Shown here: piece by piece, positions 18,670 to 30,760 of the stretch
How the letters are laid out: each line of letters opens with the position of its first letter
Numbering within the stretch: position 1 is the stretch's first letter
From: Agaricus subrufescens
Lineage: Eukaryota > Basidiomycota > Agaricomycetes > Agaricales > Agaricaceae
Direction: 5' to 3'
DNA: 64,000 nt
Assembly: GCA_029945375.1 (NCBI GenBank)
Contig: CM057059.1
Location: 1,612,001-1,676,000 of the forward strand
Made by a program: the position numbers and the translations under genes
The notes under the pieces: generated by a model
The model's database searches: none
What the model was told of the DNA's origin: nothing
What the model saw: only the letters and a program-made list of their open reading frames with translations

Positions 18670-20302
18670 GTGTTTCAAGCTGGTGTTGAATGGTGTTTCT
18701 TATCCGCTGCTTGGAGGAGTGAGGGAGAGGCTAATGAAGAAGCAACGGAAGACGGCATCGATGATGGTGAAAAGGTTGAAAGTAAATTACATACAACATC
18801 GCTAGATCAATAGAATGTGATGGTCTGATCTAAGTAAGCCGATGATTTCGAAATAACACTAAGTGGTCCATAGAACATCCTAAGCTACAGTTAAACCGTG
18901 TCTAGTTATAGAAATGTCCTCTACAGCGTAATGACAGAAGTTTGAACTGCATGTCCATGGGAAATAGGTGCGCAAGGCACTATATGGAATGCCGGAACAC
19001 TTGTACCATCTCCTCAGGGCGCCGGGTACGCGTCACCAATAACATAATAATTGTTAAGACTATGGCAGTGTGAGTGGGGGAGTGGAAGGCCTGGAGGGAT
19101 AATCGTCCCCAGGCCTCCAGGCGGTAAGAGTGAGGTTGGAACAGCACCTGGACGTGTACAACCTGCATTCTACCTGCGCCAATAGTCTCGTCTAATGCAT
19201 GGGATCGGGAGGGTGGCTTTAAAGGAATCGCGACCAGGTAGCGGTGCTGTCCACTCAGCACAGGGAGGAGAGACGAATGTGATATTGTGCAATGTGAGGA
19301 TCACTATACTACGAATCCATCATTCACGCGGGCTGCCCTTCCGAGACAACACACCGCGCTCGTTCCTCGCATGGTGTTCCATATTACAAGGAACTGTGGC
19401 ACTTGGTAGTATTACTTGACCCTCTTCCCAAAAATCAAATGTGAACGAATGATGATATCTTTCGAAACATTATTATTGAGGGCATGACCTTACGATAGCA
19501 GATTCAACACCTCGAACATAATAAGGCAACACGAAAGATTACCCATGTGTAAATTGCCACTGAGTCGTGTATGGTGGCCCATCATGTAACGCAAAAGATA
19601 GAGCACCTCGCCGCTCTGTCCACTACCGGGCCATTCACTTTGAATGCTATAAGAAGAGAATATTAAGATATCTACTTCTCAATGATATAAGTTATCATTC
19701 GTCCGACTCCCGCACGGTTCTTCGCTTTTCGCGGGGTCAATCCAAAGTGGACACACCGTTTTGGGTAACAATACACTGCAATGGCAAATCAATATTACAA
19801 GTAGTATATAAATAAGTAATTGAAGTCAAATAGTTGAACCTCAAATATATTGTGAAATCGATTATATGACTTTCATTATTTATCTATATAACACTGGCAC
19901 TTGTTTTATTTTTTAAGTTCTTGGTCCAAGGAATAGAGTTTTGAAAATGCCTTGGCATCGAGAGCAGAGAATGTGGAGGCATCAAGTCTTTGGCAGTGTG
20001 CTCGAGAAAGCAAACAATGTAGAGCTGACCTTTCGGGACATAGTGCCCAGATGGTCATCGGAGAAAGACATAACTTCATCTCGCCAATCCCGAAACGGAC
20101 ACAGCGGGAGTCAGGTGCTCTGTGGCACTTGGCGACGCCGATGTCTACTATTATTATTAGGGTAAGGGGTGTCAATATATACTGCATACTCCGTCCTGCT
20201 TATAACTTTGCGATGAGAGAAGGTCTTCCGCAGTGTAAATATCCATTCGAGCAGTTGATCTACTCAAGTTTTGACATATTCAGTCTTTCTGTCACATTTG
20301 AT
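18670..20302. other. no recognisable gene
   Basis: AT-moderate sequence with scattered stops in all frames. Short open frames at 18980-19261 (minus) and 19952-20290 (plus) have no motif or splice context supporting them. Confidence 0.5.
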
Positions 20303-20543
20303 AATAGTGAAGTGCGGGCTCAGGGCCTGAAGCCTGAGCCGAGCCCAAGCCCGCCCGCTGAGGCCGAGCCGAGCCGAGCCCGCAGGAGGGCCCGAGAGGG
20401 CTCAGGGCTCGGCTTGGGATATGAGCAGGCCCGAGCCCGCGCTTCATCGACGGGCCCGAGCCGAGCCCAAGCCTACCTGGCGGGCTCGGCTCAGCATTTT
20501 TGAAAGCCCGAGCCCTACAAAACCGAGCCCGCGCTTCACTATT
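20303..20543. mobile_element. MITE-like 241-bp element with 19-bp terminal inverted repeats
   Basis: Left end aatagtgaagtgcgggctc and right end gagcccgcgcttcactatt are inverted copies with one mismatch (18/19). The inside is almost entirely permutations of GAGCCC/GGGCTC, giving strong self-complementarity. No coding capacity and no clear target duplication. Open frames on both strands here are composition artefacts. Confidence 0.6.
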
Positions 20544-21710
20544 CGTTAAGCTTAAAGACCCAACTTTTATGCCATCTTCCTTCAAATGGAAAAGCCCAAG
20601 CTTCCGTTATATGGAGGGCTCGACCCGCATTTGTCCGCATCAGTCCGCGTCCGCGCGCGGGCTCCGCACTTTTGCTGTAGCCCTTCCGGCACAGGTTTGA
20701 CAGCTTCTGACTCCCAGCATCTATTAGACGACCTCAACATATAAATATGGGCCCTTCACACACCGTTTGTGACATTCGAGCGGAACAAGTGGGCTGCGGC
20801 AAGTTCACCAGAAGTTCCTCAATTCAGGAACTGAATATGTCCACAGTATGCCGCATGTAGGCTGGAAGGAGCTAGCTCTAGGTGAAAGCTAGATATCAAC
20901 AGTCAGATTCTACGAATAGCTACACAATGGCCAGGAAGTGGCTTAGCGCTAGGCATTGCGGGTAGCTGCAGCTATGTTGTCAGGTTCCGCCGACGTATAT
21001 AGGTCAACTTACCTGTTCAAGTTGATATATGGGCTGCCCTCTTCTAAATGCCGAGATTCTGGTAAAGGATGATCAAGGAACGAATCGACTGGGCCGCTCA
21101 GGTGATAACAACAGAGATTCCCTGCGCGCTGACATTGTATCATGCCGTACTAGTATTGAAGAGAAAAATTTGTTTCGGATGGGAAAACATTGCCATACCT
21201 ACTTTAGCGTCCTTCCTTATCCGATATTGGCACAATCGATGGCAGATTTATGAGCAAAAGCCCGTGCTCTTCAGCATCGATCATGGTTTCGTGAGAGGCC
21301 GCCGGTGGTGTCCCTCCCCTCTCACTGTATGTCAACTGCCACGGGTGTTGCGATTCTTCAAGCAGTAAAAAAAATGCAATGATTAGTTGATGTAGCTGGG
21401 AATGGTGGCTAACCAAACACAGTCTAGGTTTGTTCTAAATCGGAGGCGTAGGAGACAAGATAGCCTTCCACAGAATGACAGTCCCATTTCGGATTGAGGT
21501 GAACCTGCCAAGGATGTGACCGCTGTGACGAATAACTTTAAAACACTGCTACCTGCTGAAGATCGAGGATAATTGTGACTAAGTATTATAGAGGAAGGTA
21601 GATTGACATTATTCGAGGACGACCGGCATGCCCCGTGAACGGACTTGTATGAAATGGTCTATTCATGATCCCAGGAAGTCGTTGAAATAACCGCTACCAA
21701 CTTCCTGACA
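20544..21710. other. no recognisable gene
   Basis: No long ORF, no repeat structure, no similarity to other parts of the window that I can see. Confidence 0.45.
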
Positions 21711-21717
21711 CAGTGGA

Positions 21718-22900
21718 TTGTTTAGAGTACTTGGTGTACTGATCCTCGAGTTAAACAAGAGCTCCAGTGCCGTTGGTGGTGATACTGAACGTTGTCTGGA
21801 GACGGTTTACTTGATCTTGACTTTTTCCGTACCTATACGGATAGTCGTCAGTTTACGACGCACACAAACGCGCAACATAAAGATTCAAGATGCATACTTG
21901 TCAACCCTCAGAAAACCTTTTCAACTTTGATTCCTCCCAAGTACTCATCGTTCCCGTTTTCCTTGCATCAAATAAGCTGTTTTGTCTTCTCGTTCTCGTT
22001 CTTCAACTCCCCTAATATATCGAAGCTCTGCGAGTAAAGTTGGAGGGGAAGTAGAGGCAACAAAGCAGGATTTAGATATTTGGGATGGCAGCAAGTCGAG
22101 GAAGCATTACCACCGATGTGTCCCATATCAGAATGCAACTTGACCAACGTGACTCGTCGGTATATACGGCATAAACTTAAGATGCGACTATATAAGATAG
22201 TTCACTTGGATAGCCTGACGAAAATAAGGCGAAAACCACGTACACCTGTCAATGATTTATCACGAGTGGTGGCAAGACCAGAAGAATTGATAATCTGCTC
22301 GTAAATTGTCTGTTGGAATGGCTTCTTTCCGTTCGAACAGGGTCCAGGATTGATATGGCTGTGGGGAATGGGCGGTTGAAAGGGGCAAGTCCTTGATGGA
22401 GGTGTGATGTGATATTGCTGGTAGTGAGACGAACGAGAATGAGAATATGAGAATAGGAATGGCGAAAGAATAAATGTTGACGCACGAGTGACTTTGAACT
22501 GCTCGGAGTAGAAGTTTCATCTATTCTTATGCCCAAGCCAAGGCTGATCTTGTCAGCGAGAGCTTCACTCGGTAATCTATCGGGCGGGCGGTGAGTTTTG
22601 ATGCTCCTCAGCTGTCTCTTCCATCTCTTGTGCAGTCTGAGTGGTATCCGGCCTTTTTCGTCTGTCAAGAGCCTGTTTGAGGAGGACGGCGCAGAGGGCG
22701 GAACAGCCGGGAGAAGACGAACATTGTAGCTGTCACATGTGGCTGATTGATAGAAGCGGGAATAGATTTTTCTTTTCCGACGTCTCGAGCCTCCTTGTCT
22801 TGGACCATTTACCGCCCCAGTGGATATTAAATTCTCAGTGCAGAATGCCCACTGCAACCCTGGTAAAACTTTTTTGTTCAGATAGCGTCTAATATCCTAT
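21718..22900 (-). pseudogene. copy A of a three-copy unknown gene family (coiled coil + Pro-rich)
   Basis: Minus-strand sequence homologous to 28.95-30.3 kb (copy C) and 61.5-63.5 kb (copy B). All three share a short intron with donor GTATGC/GTGCGC/GTGTGT just after a Lys/Glu-rich segment and acceptor TAG before (G)TxKVK. Copy A is truncated on the 3' side at about 21718 and lacks roughly 0.85 kb present in copy B between 62.64 and 63.50 kb. Stops in every frame make it non-coding. I do not recognise the family; the intact form seems to be a coiled-coil protein with a Ser/Pro-rich tail. Confidence 0.5.
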
Positions 22901-23431
22901 CTCTATACCATTTCATCTTATCCCTTGTCTATTTTGTATCTCACTCTTTTGTGATCAATATGGCTTGACGTCGGTAATCAAATTCATATGTATAAAGGAT
23001 CTATCCCACCACCAGCGTAAACCAGAGGCTGAGTTGAGAGAAGATCTTTATCCCGATGGCGCCATTGGTAACAACGTCTAGCAGTATTATCACTGAGAGT
23101 GCCTCACTCTGTGGCACTCTCAGTCACCGTTACGTCTTTTGCTCCGTCAACCTCTCCGCGTTGTTAGCTTGGGTTCGCTCGCGCAAACGTATTCCAAGGC
23201 CTCTATTTTTCAGTGTGGCCTTTTTTGGGGGCTTCTAGTTGCACAACACGATTCATTACCCGAGATGGTAGCTCAGCCTTTAGCCCTACGTCCGTACACT
23301 GCAGCTCATGCTAAGAATGAATATTAATGAATAGTAACGGCCACAACAAATACTCAATCAGACATTTCTCCCTGGAAGACCCTTTTCCTTTCGGCGATAC
23401 CGAGTTTTGGTCTGGCACTAAATTACTTATT

Positions 23432-24185
23432 GGACGACTTCCCGCAGCGTCTGGAAACACAGAATTTTTTCTAAATCTTATTTCATTTGAAACTCCGCCC
23501 GTCCATACTCAGGATATTAAACCGTAGACCGTTTAGAATAAATCAAGGCCAATAAACATAGGCTGGGATATAGACTGTGATTATGAAATAGGATGGATAG
23601 TGCTTGCGTTCAGAACGGTTGACGCACGCACTTCTGCTCATTATGAGATGTCTGAAGATGATATTTCCTCTACGTATAAGTAAATGGCTGAACGACGACA
23701 GTGGTTGCAGCTACCGTTTACAGTTCACCCTTGGACTCGGGCTTTTACGGTCACTCCTCACTTGAGCCACAGGCATCTGAGAGCACCTCATTCTGAGCAA
23801 TGATGCACACTCAATCCGTAGCATTTTTCAATGATAGTGCACTCAAGTTTCGTTATTCAAAAGCACATACGCCTGAGCTGTGGAATACTGAAGCCAGCCA
23901 TGATCAGTTGCTGAAGCAGTGTCTCACGATATTGACCTGAAAATTGGAGATAGGATCTTACTCGTGACGTCCATAACTCCTTTAATGCATAAAGTGAGGT
24001 AATATTCGAGGACTGCAATCTGGAAGAGGGGGGGGGGGGCCTCTTCCAGATTGCAGTCTGGAAAGACGTGAATTTAAAGATCCGCTTTTGCCAAACACCG
24101 ATTTAGTTAACGGCACGTCCGGCAATCAGCTGGGACACAATCTGGAAAATATTTCTATTTTTCCAGACGCTACGGGAAGTCGTCC
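23432..24185. mobile_element. 754-bp non-autonomous DNA transposon with inverted repeats, TSD ATT
   Basis: Terminal inverted repeats of about 26 bp (GGACGACTTCCCG, then C or T, then AGCGTCTGGAAA). ATT flanks both ends (23429-23431 and 24186-24188). The second copy of the host repeat has the uninterrupted site CTTATTCCGAAC near 42299, that is, exactly one ATT, so element limits and the 3-bp duplication are confirmed by an empty site. No transposase. A 3-bp duplication fits CACTA/EnSpm or PIF/Harbinger-type transposases (inference). Confidence 0.82.
24011..24058. repeat. perfect 19-bp hairpin with a G10 loop
   Basis: Arms gactgcaatctggaagagg (24011-24029) and its exact reverse complement (24040-24058) around ten G. 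It lies inside the 754-bp element; CTGGAA is shared with the element's terminal repeat. Confidence 0.85.
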
Positions 24186-24479
24186 ATTCCGAACTTCGCA
24201 TGCGCTGCAACCTTACCCTTAATCATCATGATCATCATTCCGTTTCCATCCCACCTCTTCTGCCGTCCCTTAAATCAAGAAGAACTCTAATCCTATATGT
24301 ATCTATCATTCTATCGCGTCTCGAAAGGCGTCTTCCGCGAACATGAGTGGCGCCAATCAGGCTGACTGGCGTAGTAACTCATGTCACAGCGCCCTCTGGT
24401 TGCCCATAGTGCGGCACAAGGCAAGGCCTGAAGCTGTGCGATTACGTTGATGTATTCCTGGCCCCGTTTAGCACGCTTT

Positions 24480-25735
24480 GGATTTTCTCATGCTCTCCCT
24501 CGATGTCTGGGCAGAAATCATCAGGCAGCTCAGGCTCGGCATTCACGACAATGACTATGCTCGCAGAACAAATAATGCCGCTCTCCGCGCCCTCTCCTTC
24601 GTATCTCGCCAACCGTATCCTCTCGCCCAGTTGGAGATGTGAAGGACCGTCTCCAGTGCGAAACATATCGCTAGGTATATCATCAGTGCCGAGGGATCTA
24701 ACATCGTAGATATCATGCAGGGAAAGGCGAGTCTGCCGCCCATCATGTCGGCCATCCTTGATCGGGTTTCCTTACCAGTTCCTTCGCAGGCAACTTGACG
24801 CCAAATGCCGAGAACGGGTTCTCAAAATGCTAGCATACACACGGAATTTCATATGCAAACCCTGCCTCAGCGATGAATCTGACCTTGACCTGGAGTTTGT
24901 CCTCCTGGCAATCGGTGGTCAGGCTCCCCTGTTCGTCAACTTGAACACCATCATTGTTGATGGGAATGTTTGCCGCCGACCCGCTGATACAAATACCTTT
25001 TCCATGATTGCCTTATCCTCTATTGAACGCATCGTGTACCACTACATGACACCAAAGGATGAAAAGTTTGTTCTACTCCTCCACAACAACCTACGCATGC
25101 ATAATGCTCCAATTACGTCGGTTGAGGTCCTCGAGGCTTATCGTGTCGCACAATTCATCGCCCCTCGCCTATTATACTCTGCGGCACCCGGCATCTCTTT
25201 GAACATTCGATCGCTGATTAGCTCAGATAGGAACAGCCTGCCACTGGTTTCTGGCGCATTCAAACTCTCTGAATCTTATTAATCTTCGAATATGTTCAAG
25301 ACTCTAAGCAGCGGTGCGATGACACTGAACCCCGAATCGATTGTAAGAGAAGAAAAAATTCGATTGGTGAAATTGCAGCAACTTGAAGCTCACATGCCCG
25401 GCCGGGAAGACGTGTTGTCTCATTTGGATTGTCCTTCCCTTGTTTCTCTCTCCCTTCAGCTAGCAATCATTGCCGATTTTTCATTTAAGCATGTTGGTTG
25501 TGCTTCCATGGCTGTTCTTGCAAGTCAACTGGTCCAGGAGTGTGCCCTCTTACCTGCGGAGGTTCACCCGTCCAACACCCTCATCATCGCTCCACTCCCC
25601 AATGGCGATCTCCTTAACCTCGAGCTTCATTGAGATCTCTCACCCTCAATACTGGCGTATTTGGTACCCAACTCCTGAACGGGAGCAACCCTCGATCCTC
25701 TCCGATTCCCAATTGGCTGAATCCCGAGACTAGCA
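24480..25735 (+). pseudogene. F-box-like/LRR-like gene, degenerate
   Basis: The start resembles a fungal F-box-like domain (SLDVWAEIIRQL...NNAALRALSFVSRQ). Stops follow at about 24651 and 24796. Two open stretches come next: 24758-25282 (RERVLKMLAYTRNF..., IERIVYHYMT) and 25292-25633 (DVLSHLDCPSLVSLSLQL, a leucine-rich-like segment). Fungal F-box proteins act as substrate adaptors of SCF ubiquitin ligases. The parts are in different frames without convincing introns, so I take this as a pseudogene; a mis-modelled multi-exon gene is possible. Confidence 0.45.
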
Positions 25736-25969
25736 CACGTTCACGCCATGCATGCTTCGTGAGTGGCTATCTTTAGCACGAACATGGAAAATCCCAAATC
25801 GTCATATTCATTCGCTCCCCCTCCCGACTGTTTGTATATAAGATAGCGTACCTTGTTTGTAGAAGGAAGACTCTTCTGTAATACGATAGCTGTGAACAGT
25901 TATCTTCGGTTTAAGTTTCGTGTGGTTTGACTGTGACTCTGTCACACTCCTACTTCTCGTAGTTCCAAC

Positions 25970-28570
25970 ATGTCAGACACTACTACCCTCCACTACTTAG
26001 TCATCGACCAAGCTTACAACGTCGTAACTTGTGTTACCAGTCTCGATCTCAGCGGGTCCTCTCTCACTATTGGAGATGCGGTTAAGGGAATTAAAGATGC
26101 CGATGGTTATGCTCCCACCACGCATCTCAAAGTATACCGTACATCCCTCAAGCTGGAAGATGAAGCGAAGGACAATTTCCAAGAAAATGTCCGAATGGTC
26201 ATAAAGGACGCAAAGCTCTTGGGACGGGCAATAAAACTTGGAGACTGTAACATCGGGGAAGAGGAGATACTGCTTGTCGAGCTACCTTGTGCGTCTTCCT
26301 CTTTATCCCGGTCATCGTTCATCTCTAACTTCTAATATTAGGGCGACGTGTGTCCTACTGCATTGTCGACCAGTCACACACGATCAAAGATACGGAAAAA
26401 TATCTCGAGATAAACATGGGTTTCACTATCGACCAGCTGAGGCGAAAATTAGTAGAGAAGGAGCAAGATTATCACCACATTGAACCCACTTCCCTCAAGG
26501 TATACAAGTCATCCTTGCTAGCCAGTGATGAGGAGCTTCAACAAAAGGTCTCAGCGCTCTTGAAAAAAGAAAAGCCCTTGGAAGAGGCGCAGAAACTTAG
26601 AGAGTGTAAGATCGGGGAAAAGGAGATACTGCTTGTTGAGCTTCCTTGTGCGCCTTCCTTTTTTTCCCACCCACTATGCATTGTTAACTCCTTTGCTTAG
26701 GGGTAACGGTATGGTACCGCCTCGCCAACGGAAACAATCTTTTTGAAGGAGCAGCCATGAAAGTGTCTGCGGTATCCGTCTCAGACTTGCGGCTACGCGT
26801 CAAGGACGAAAGGCCGAACGACCTTCAGCATGTTGATGCCGCAAAGCTCATTATATGGCATTACGAGCCACATTTCCATATAAATACAGAGCTCAAGTTC
26901 ATTGAAAATATCAAGGAGGATGCCAATGCCACTGCGCTTCAGAGCAACATAAACCTAAGAGACCTTAACCTCAGTCATAATGACATGTTGATAGTGCAGT
27001 TCCTCAGTGCGTCAGCATTCTGTACCCGATAGTATCCCTAACCCTAATAGTTATTATGATAGACCCATCTCTGGACAAACCTTGTAGTGGGTTGATCGGT
27101 CAAAATCGATTCTTATTTCATGCTTATTCTAGGACCAGGCCCACCATCCATACCCATAATCTCGGGTAAACGGAATGAGCAGCTAGAAGTGAAAATGACG
27201 CCTTCGCAAATGAACAGCGAGCGATTGCAGGAATTACAACAAGAAGGTAACGCCCCTCACATTCTATGCAACCGTCCGATTGGACTGGCACCAACAATAC
27301 CCGTCACACTTCTTCATCCAATTCTGAACGAGTTCCAACACGACTGTGAAAGCTATAACCCACAAACAGAGGATTACCGATTCGCGAGGGCGTTATCAGA
27401 TTTGTCAGAATTCTACTCTCGCGAGTCGGGACGGCAAAAGGCTTTCCTCGATGTCTGCCAATCGCACAAATTGAACCTCCAGGAAAGCAAAGCCGGGTCT
27501 AAATACCTTACCGACGGCAGTATAGTCTGTAATGGGTGGCCATGCCTGATTGCTGAGTTTAAGAATGAAATCGGTTCTAATGGTGCTGAGCCAGTGTTTC
27601 AAACGGCGGCGTATTACCGAGCGTACCTGGTTTCGATGAGAGCAGGAAACTTGGCTTTTACCTGCCCTTGCATAGGGATGTACGTTGCTGGTAAGTCTAA
27701 AGGTGACTTGGATGAGTGGTAACCGCTAATTGTACGGGCACTTTAGGACCGGTGATCGGGTTTTTTGGGATGGCGTTCACGACACGGCTGAATGTGCAGA
27801 TGCTAGGCCAGACAGTCCGCGTGGATTATCACCAGACGGCAGATTCACAATGGACAATCCTTGCCCGACACCTTGGAGCACTTCGGCAGGCAGTGGAAAA
27901 GTTGGAGAAGCTGTATGGGTCAAAGGAGAGTGAAATGACGATGCAAGTTAAGGACACAGACAAGCTATTCTTCCCTGCATACCACCGTTTCGATACGGAT
28001 AAAGGCGAAAACACAGTGGAGTATATATCGCAAAAAATACCGGAGAAGTTGTTGTTTAATGGGAAGTGGGACGGGAAGGATGTGTTGATCAAATTTGTGC
28101 AGCGATATTCGATGCGCGCTCACGAGTTGTGCGCAACAAGGGGATCAGCACCTAAACTATTTGGATGCCAGGTACTGAAAGGAGGGTGGACCATGGTGGT
28201 TATGGAACGACTCGATGAATCGTGGAAGATGGTCTACGACTTGATGCCAAGGACAAAGAAACTGTTTGAAAAGATTCGCAATGCGCTAGTTGAAATGCAT
28301 TGCGATGGGTTTGTGCATGGAGATGTACGTGATACAAACATTATGGTGAAGGAAGAGGGTGAAGAATACAGCATCAAGCTAGTGGATTTTGATTGGGCAG
28401 GTATAATTGGACAAACGGTATATCCTAGGAATGTGGAAGATCGCAAAGGATTGCGGAGGCCAGAAGGAGCATGTGATACCAAGGAAATCAAGAAGGAACA
28501 CGACCTGATGATGCTTGATTATATGTTTGCAGGCGTTGTCGATTGTGGCTCCACCTGGTGGTTAGATTAA
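25970..28570 (+). CDS. Crinkler-like (CRN) effector: three ubiquitin-like headers, PD-(D/E)XK-like region, kinase domain (770 aa)
   Basis: Five exons: 25970-26288, 26342-26647, 26701-27006, 27133-27690, 27747-28570. Introns are 53, 53, 126 and 56 nt, all phase 1, and the model has no internal stop. Exons 1-3 each encode one Crinkler-type ubiquitin-like header (LVIDQAYNVVT..LVELP; YCIVDQSHTI..LVELP; VWYRLANGNNLF..MLIVQFL). Exons 2 and 3 are both exactly 306 nt. Exon 4 has a nuclease-like core: D438, then CLIAEFKNE with E452-x-K454. Exon 5 has a kinase-like catalytic loop HGDVRDTN (about 687-694) and DFD (710-712). CRN-type proteins in fungi and oomycetes combine such headers with restriction-endonuclease-like and kinase-like domains; they are thought to act in conflict or host interaction. 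No signal peptide is visible. Start ATG 25970 precedes the first header directly. Catalytic activity is inferred from motifs only. Confidence 0.78.
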
Positions 28571-28950
28571 TAGTTATTAGTAATGAACAAGTCTCAATAT
28601 CAATGAATCCAATGATTGCGAGTTCTGGGTCTCGGTCTCACTGCCTCCGCCTTTGTCTTTCGCCCATCAGATACACCTTCAACTACCTCTCTTCTCATTC
28701 ACCTGGTAACGAGACGAACGGTACCAAACTAATTGATGTAGCCGACTCAAGCAGTGGCTATTACATAATACATTCCGCAGACCATTACGACGACAAAGTA
28801 AGCAAGCATGAATTTGGCTGCACCGCAGGAACATACAGACAGAAGATGGCGAACATAAGGCCATAGAAGGCACCCGCTACGATCATGGAGCTAAGGTCCA
28901 GTTGATTATGTACCCCTTGTTATCTGCGAGAACGGATACTTTTTCTCGCT
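28571..28950. other. intergenic, nothing recognised
   Basis: 3' flank of the CRN-like gene; no motif or repeat seen. Confidence 0.5.
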
Positions 28951-28952
28951 CG

Positions 28953-29545
28953 TCAACTCGACCTTTCCCTATCCCTGTCCCGATCTTGATCATATCTCAG
29001 CCAATCACTTCCCAGCCTCTTAGTACTACCAGCACTATTATTGCTATTATTGATTCCCATCCCCATAGCCATCATACTGCTGATGGGATCGCGGTGAAGG
29101 TGATGCGAAGGAGTCGTGACAGTGACGGGAGGGCGTGGTGGTAGGCCGGCACTAGGAGGGATTGATGTGAGGGTCGGTGTAGCAGTGGGAGTGACAGGCG
29201 TGGATGAGTTCGGTGTATTCGACTTGGAGGTATTACGGGTTGCGGGACTTCTTGTATCTATAGCTTGCAGTCGGGAACTTGCTGCATTTGCCCCAACTGA
29301 ACTCGTCGACGGCATCGGAGGCATGCGTTCAACCAGGCCCAAATTCAACGAGTCCTTAACATCGCTAAAGGAAGCGCCCTGCAAGGCAGAAGGCGGAGGC
29401 GGAGGCATACTGGATGCTGATCGCCGGGGGGAAGCCAGCCTGATGGCTGATGGTGGCATTGGCTGATGAATGGCGATGCTAGTCCCTACGGCTGGTGGAG
29501 GTGGGGGCTAAGACGGGGGTGACGTTTTGGGCTGGGGAGGATGTG

Positions 29546-29588
<43 letters not shown>

Positions 29589-30760
29589 CGATGGCAAACA
29601 GTTTGTAGTGTTAGAAGCTCTGGCCGACCCGGCGCAACCAATCGCCCTTGTCGTCAGTGCACTCGACATCGAACCCTTCAATGGCCTGAGGTCGGTCGGA
29701 GGCGCGACACTGGCACGACCAACTTTCGGCCTATACGGAGCTGGAAGTGCATCACCAGTGAAGGAAAAGTTTGTCATAGCTCGCAGTGCTCGCGGTGCAA
29801 GGGGTGCTGCTGATTTCGGTACAGGTCGTCTCGTCATCGGGTTAGTGGGTGAATGAGGACGAGAGGTAGTCGAAGGTGTATCCGATGGGGGTGGTGGAGC
29901 GGCAGAAGACAGAGGCGGCGGCGCTGTGGTTGATGTTGAGGAAGATGGGCTCGGCGAGGGGATAGTGGGCCAGTTGGGGGTTATTGAAGGTTGCTTCTCT
30001 GTGAGTTCATTGTTGTCCTTGCATGGCAACGGGCGGACGCGAGGAACCATGACGCCAGGTGTGTTGATCGTCGAGTTGACCAGGGGCCGGAGTGCCGCTG
30101 GTGGTGGTACTAAACGTTGTTCAGAGGCGGTTTGCCTGACCTTGACTTTTTCCGTACCTACACAGAAAATCGTCAGTTTACAATACACACAAACGCGCAA
30201 CGAAGGATTCAAAGTGCGCACTTGTTGACCCCTCGAGAAAACTCTTCAACTTTAATTTCTCCCAAGTATCCATCGCTCCCTTACTCTAATCATGAACTGC
30301 ATTCAGGGCCCGGAGCTGAGAAATTTTCTCAGCGGGGGAGAGTATGGTGCGAATGAGTGTTCTGTAGATCCGTGTGTTCCTCTTGGAGAGCATCAAGCTG
30401 TGCCCTGAGGGACCTGAACTCAGCGTCGGTTCGTTTCTGTCCATGATAGTCAGAAAACGTAATCGTATGATACCCCAATTCAAACCCAACCTTTTCGGCG
30501 ATTTGTTCTTCCTGATCGCGTTCGTGAGCTTCACGTTTCTCTCTTTCCTTGTCACCATAATGCTGTCTATCCCATTCTAATCGTTCTACCTGAGTCTCCT
30601 TCTCGCGCAGTTTGGTCTCGATGTCGACACGCGATGTCTGAGCTTGGTGTAATTAACGTTCGAGTTTGGATTGGACAGAACATGCTCGAATCATGTTTTA
30701 CAGCAGCAAGCATTTCGCGGAGAACATGTGCCGCCACAGTTGTGACCCTAGCCATTCAGA
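28953..30760 (-). pseudogene. copy C of the unknown coiled-coil/Pro-rich gene family
   Basis: Reading on the minus strand: a charged coiled coil (KLREKETQVERLEWDRQHYG, then DKEREKREAHERDQEEQIAE) at about 30640-30450, a Lys/Glu-rich end, an intron of about 63 nt around 30160-30225, then GTEKVKVRQTASEQRLVPPP, TPGVMVPRVRPLPCKDNNEL and long Ser/Pro/Thr-rich tracts to about 28950. The 29508-30221 frame is long, but stops break the coiled-coil part and the two Pro-rich parts are in different frames. It is the best-preserved of the three copies. Function unknown. A cytoskeletal coiled-coil protein is possible but I cannot show it. Confidence 0.45.
29548..29588. repeat. (GAT)n microsatellite
   Basis: About 13 GAT units; on the minus strand they encode a poly-serine run in copy C. 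The plus-strand poly-aspartate frame is a shadow. Confidence 0.9.

Larger units (their letters stand above)
23140..24375. repeat. dispersed repeat, first copy, split by a 754-bp element
   Basis: Left part 23140-23431 and right part 24186-24375 together match 42030-42480, which is contiguous. Shared landmarks include ccctacgtccg, tttctccctggaag, ccgaactt and the segment atgagtggcgccaatcaggc. Confidence 0.75.

Noticed and set aside
20292..20585. Gly/Ala/Pro/Arg frames on both strands
   Set aside because: Products of GAGCCC repeats inside the MITE-like element.
29527..29856. Plus-strand frame with a long poly-aspartate run
   Set aside because: It is the shadow of a GAT microsatellite; the homologous copies support the minus strand as the coding side.
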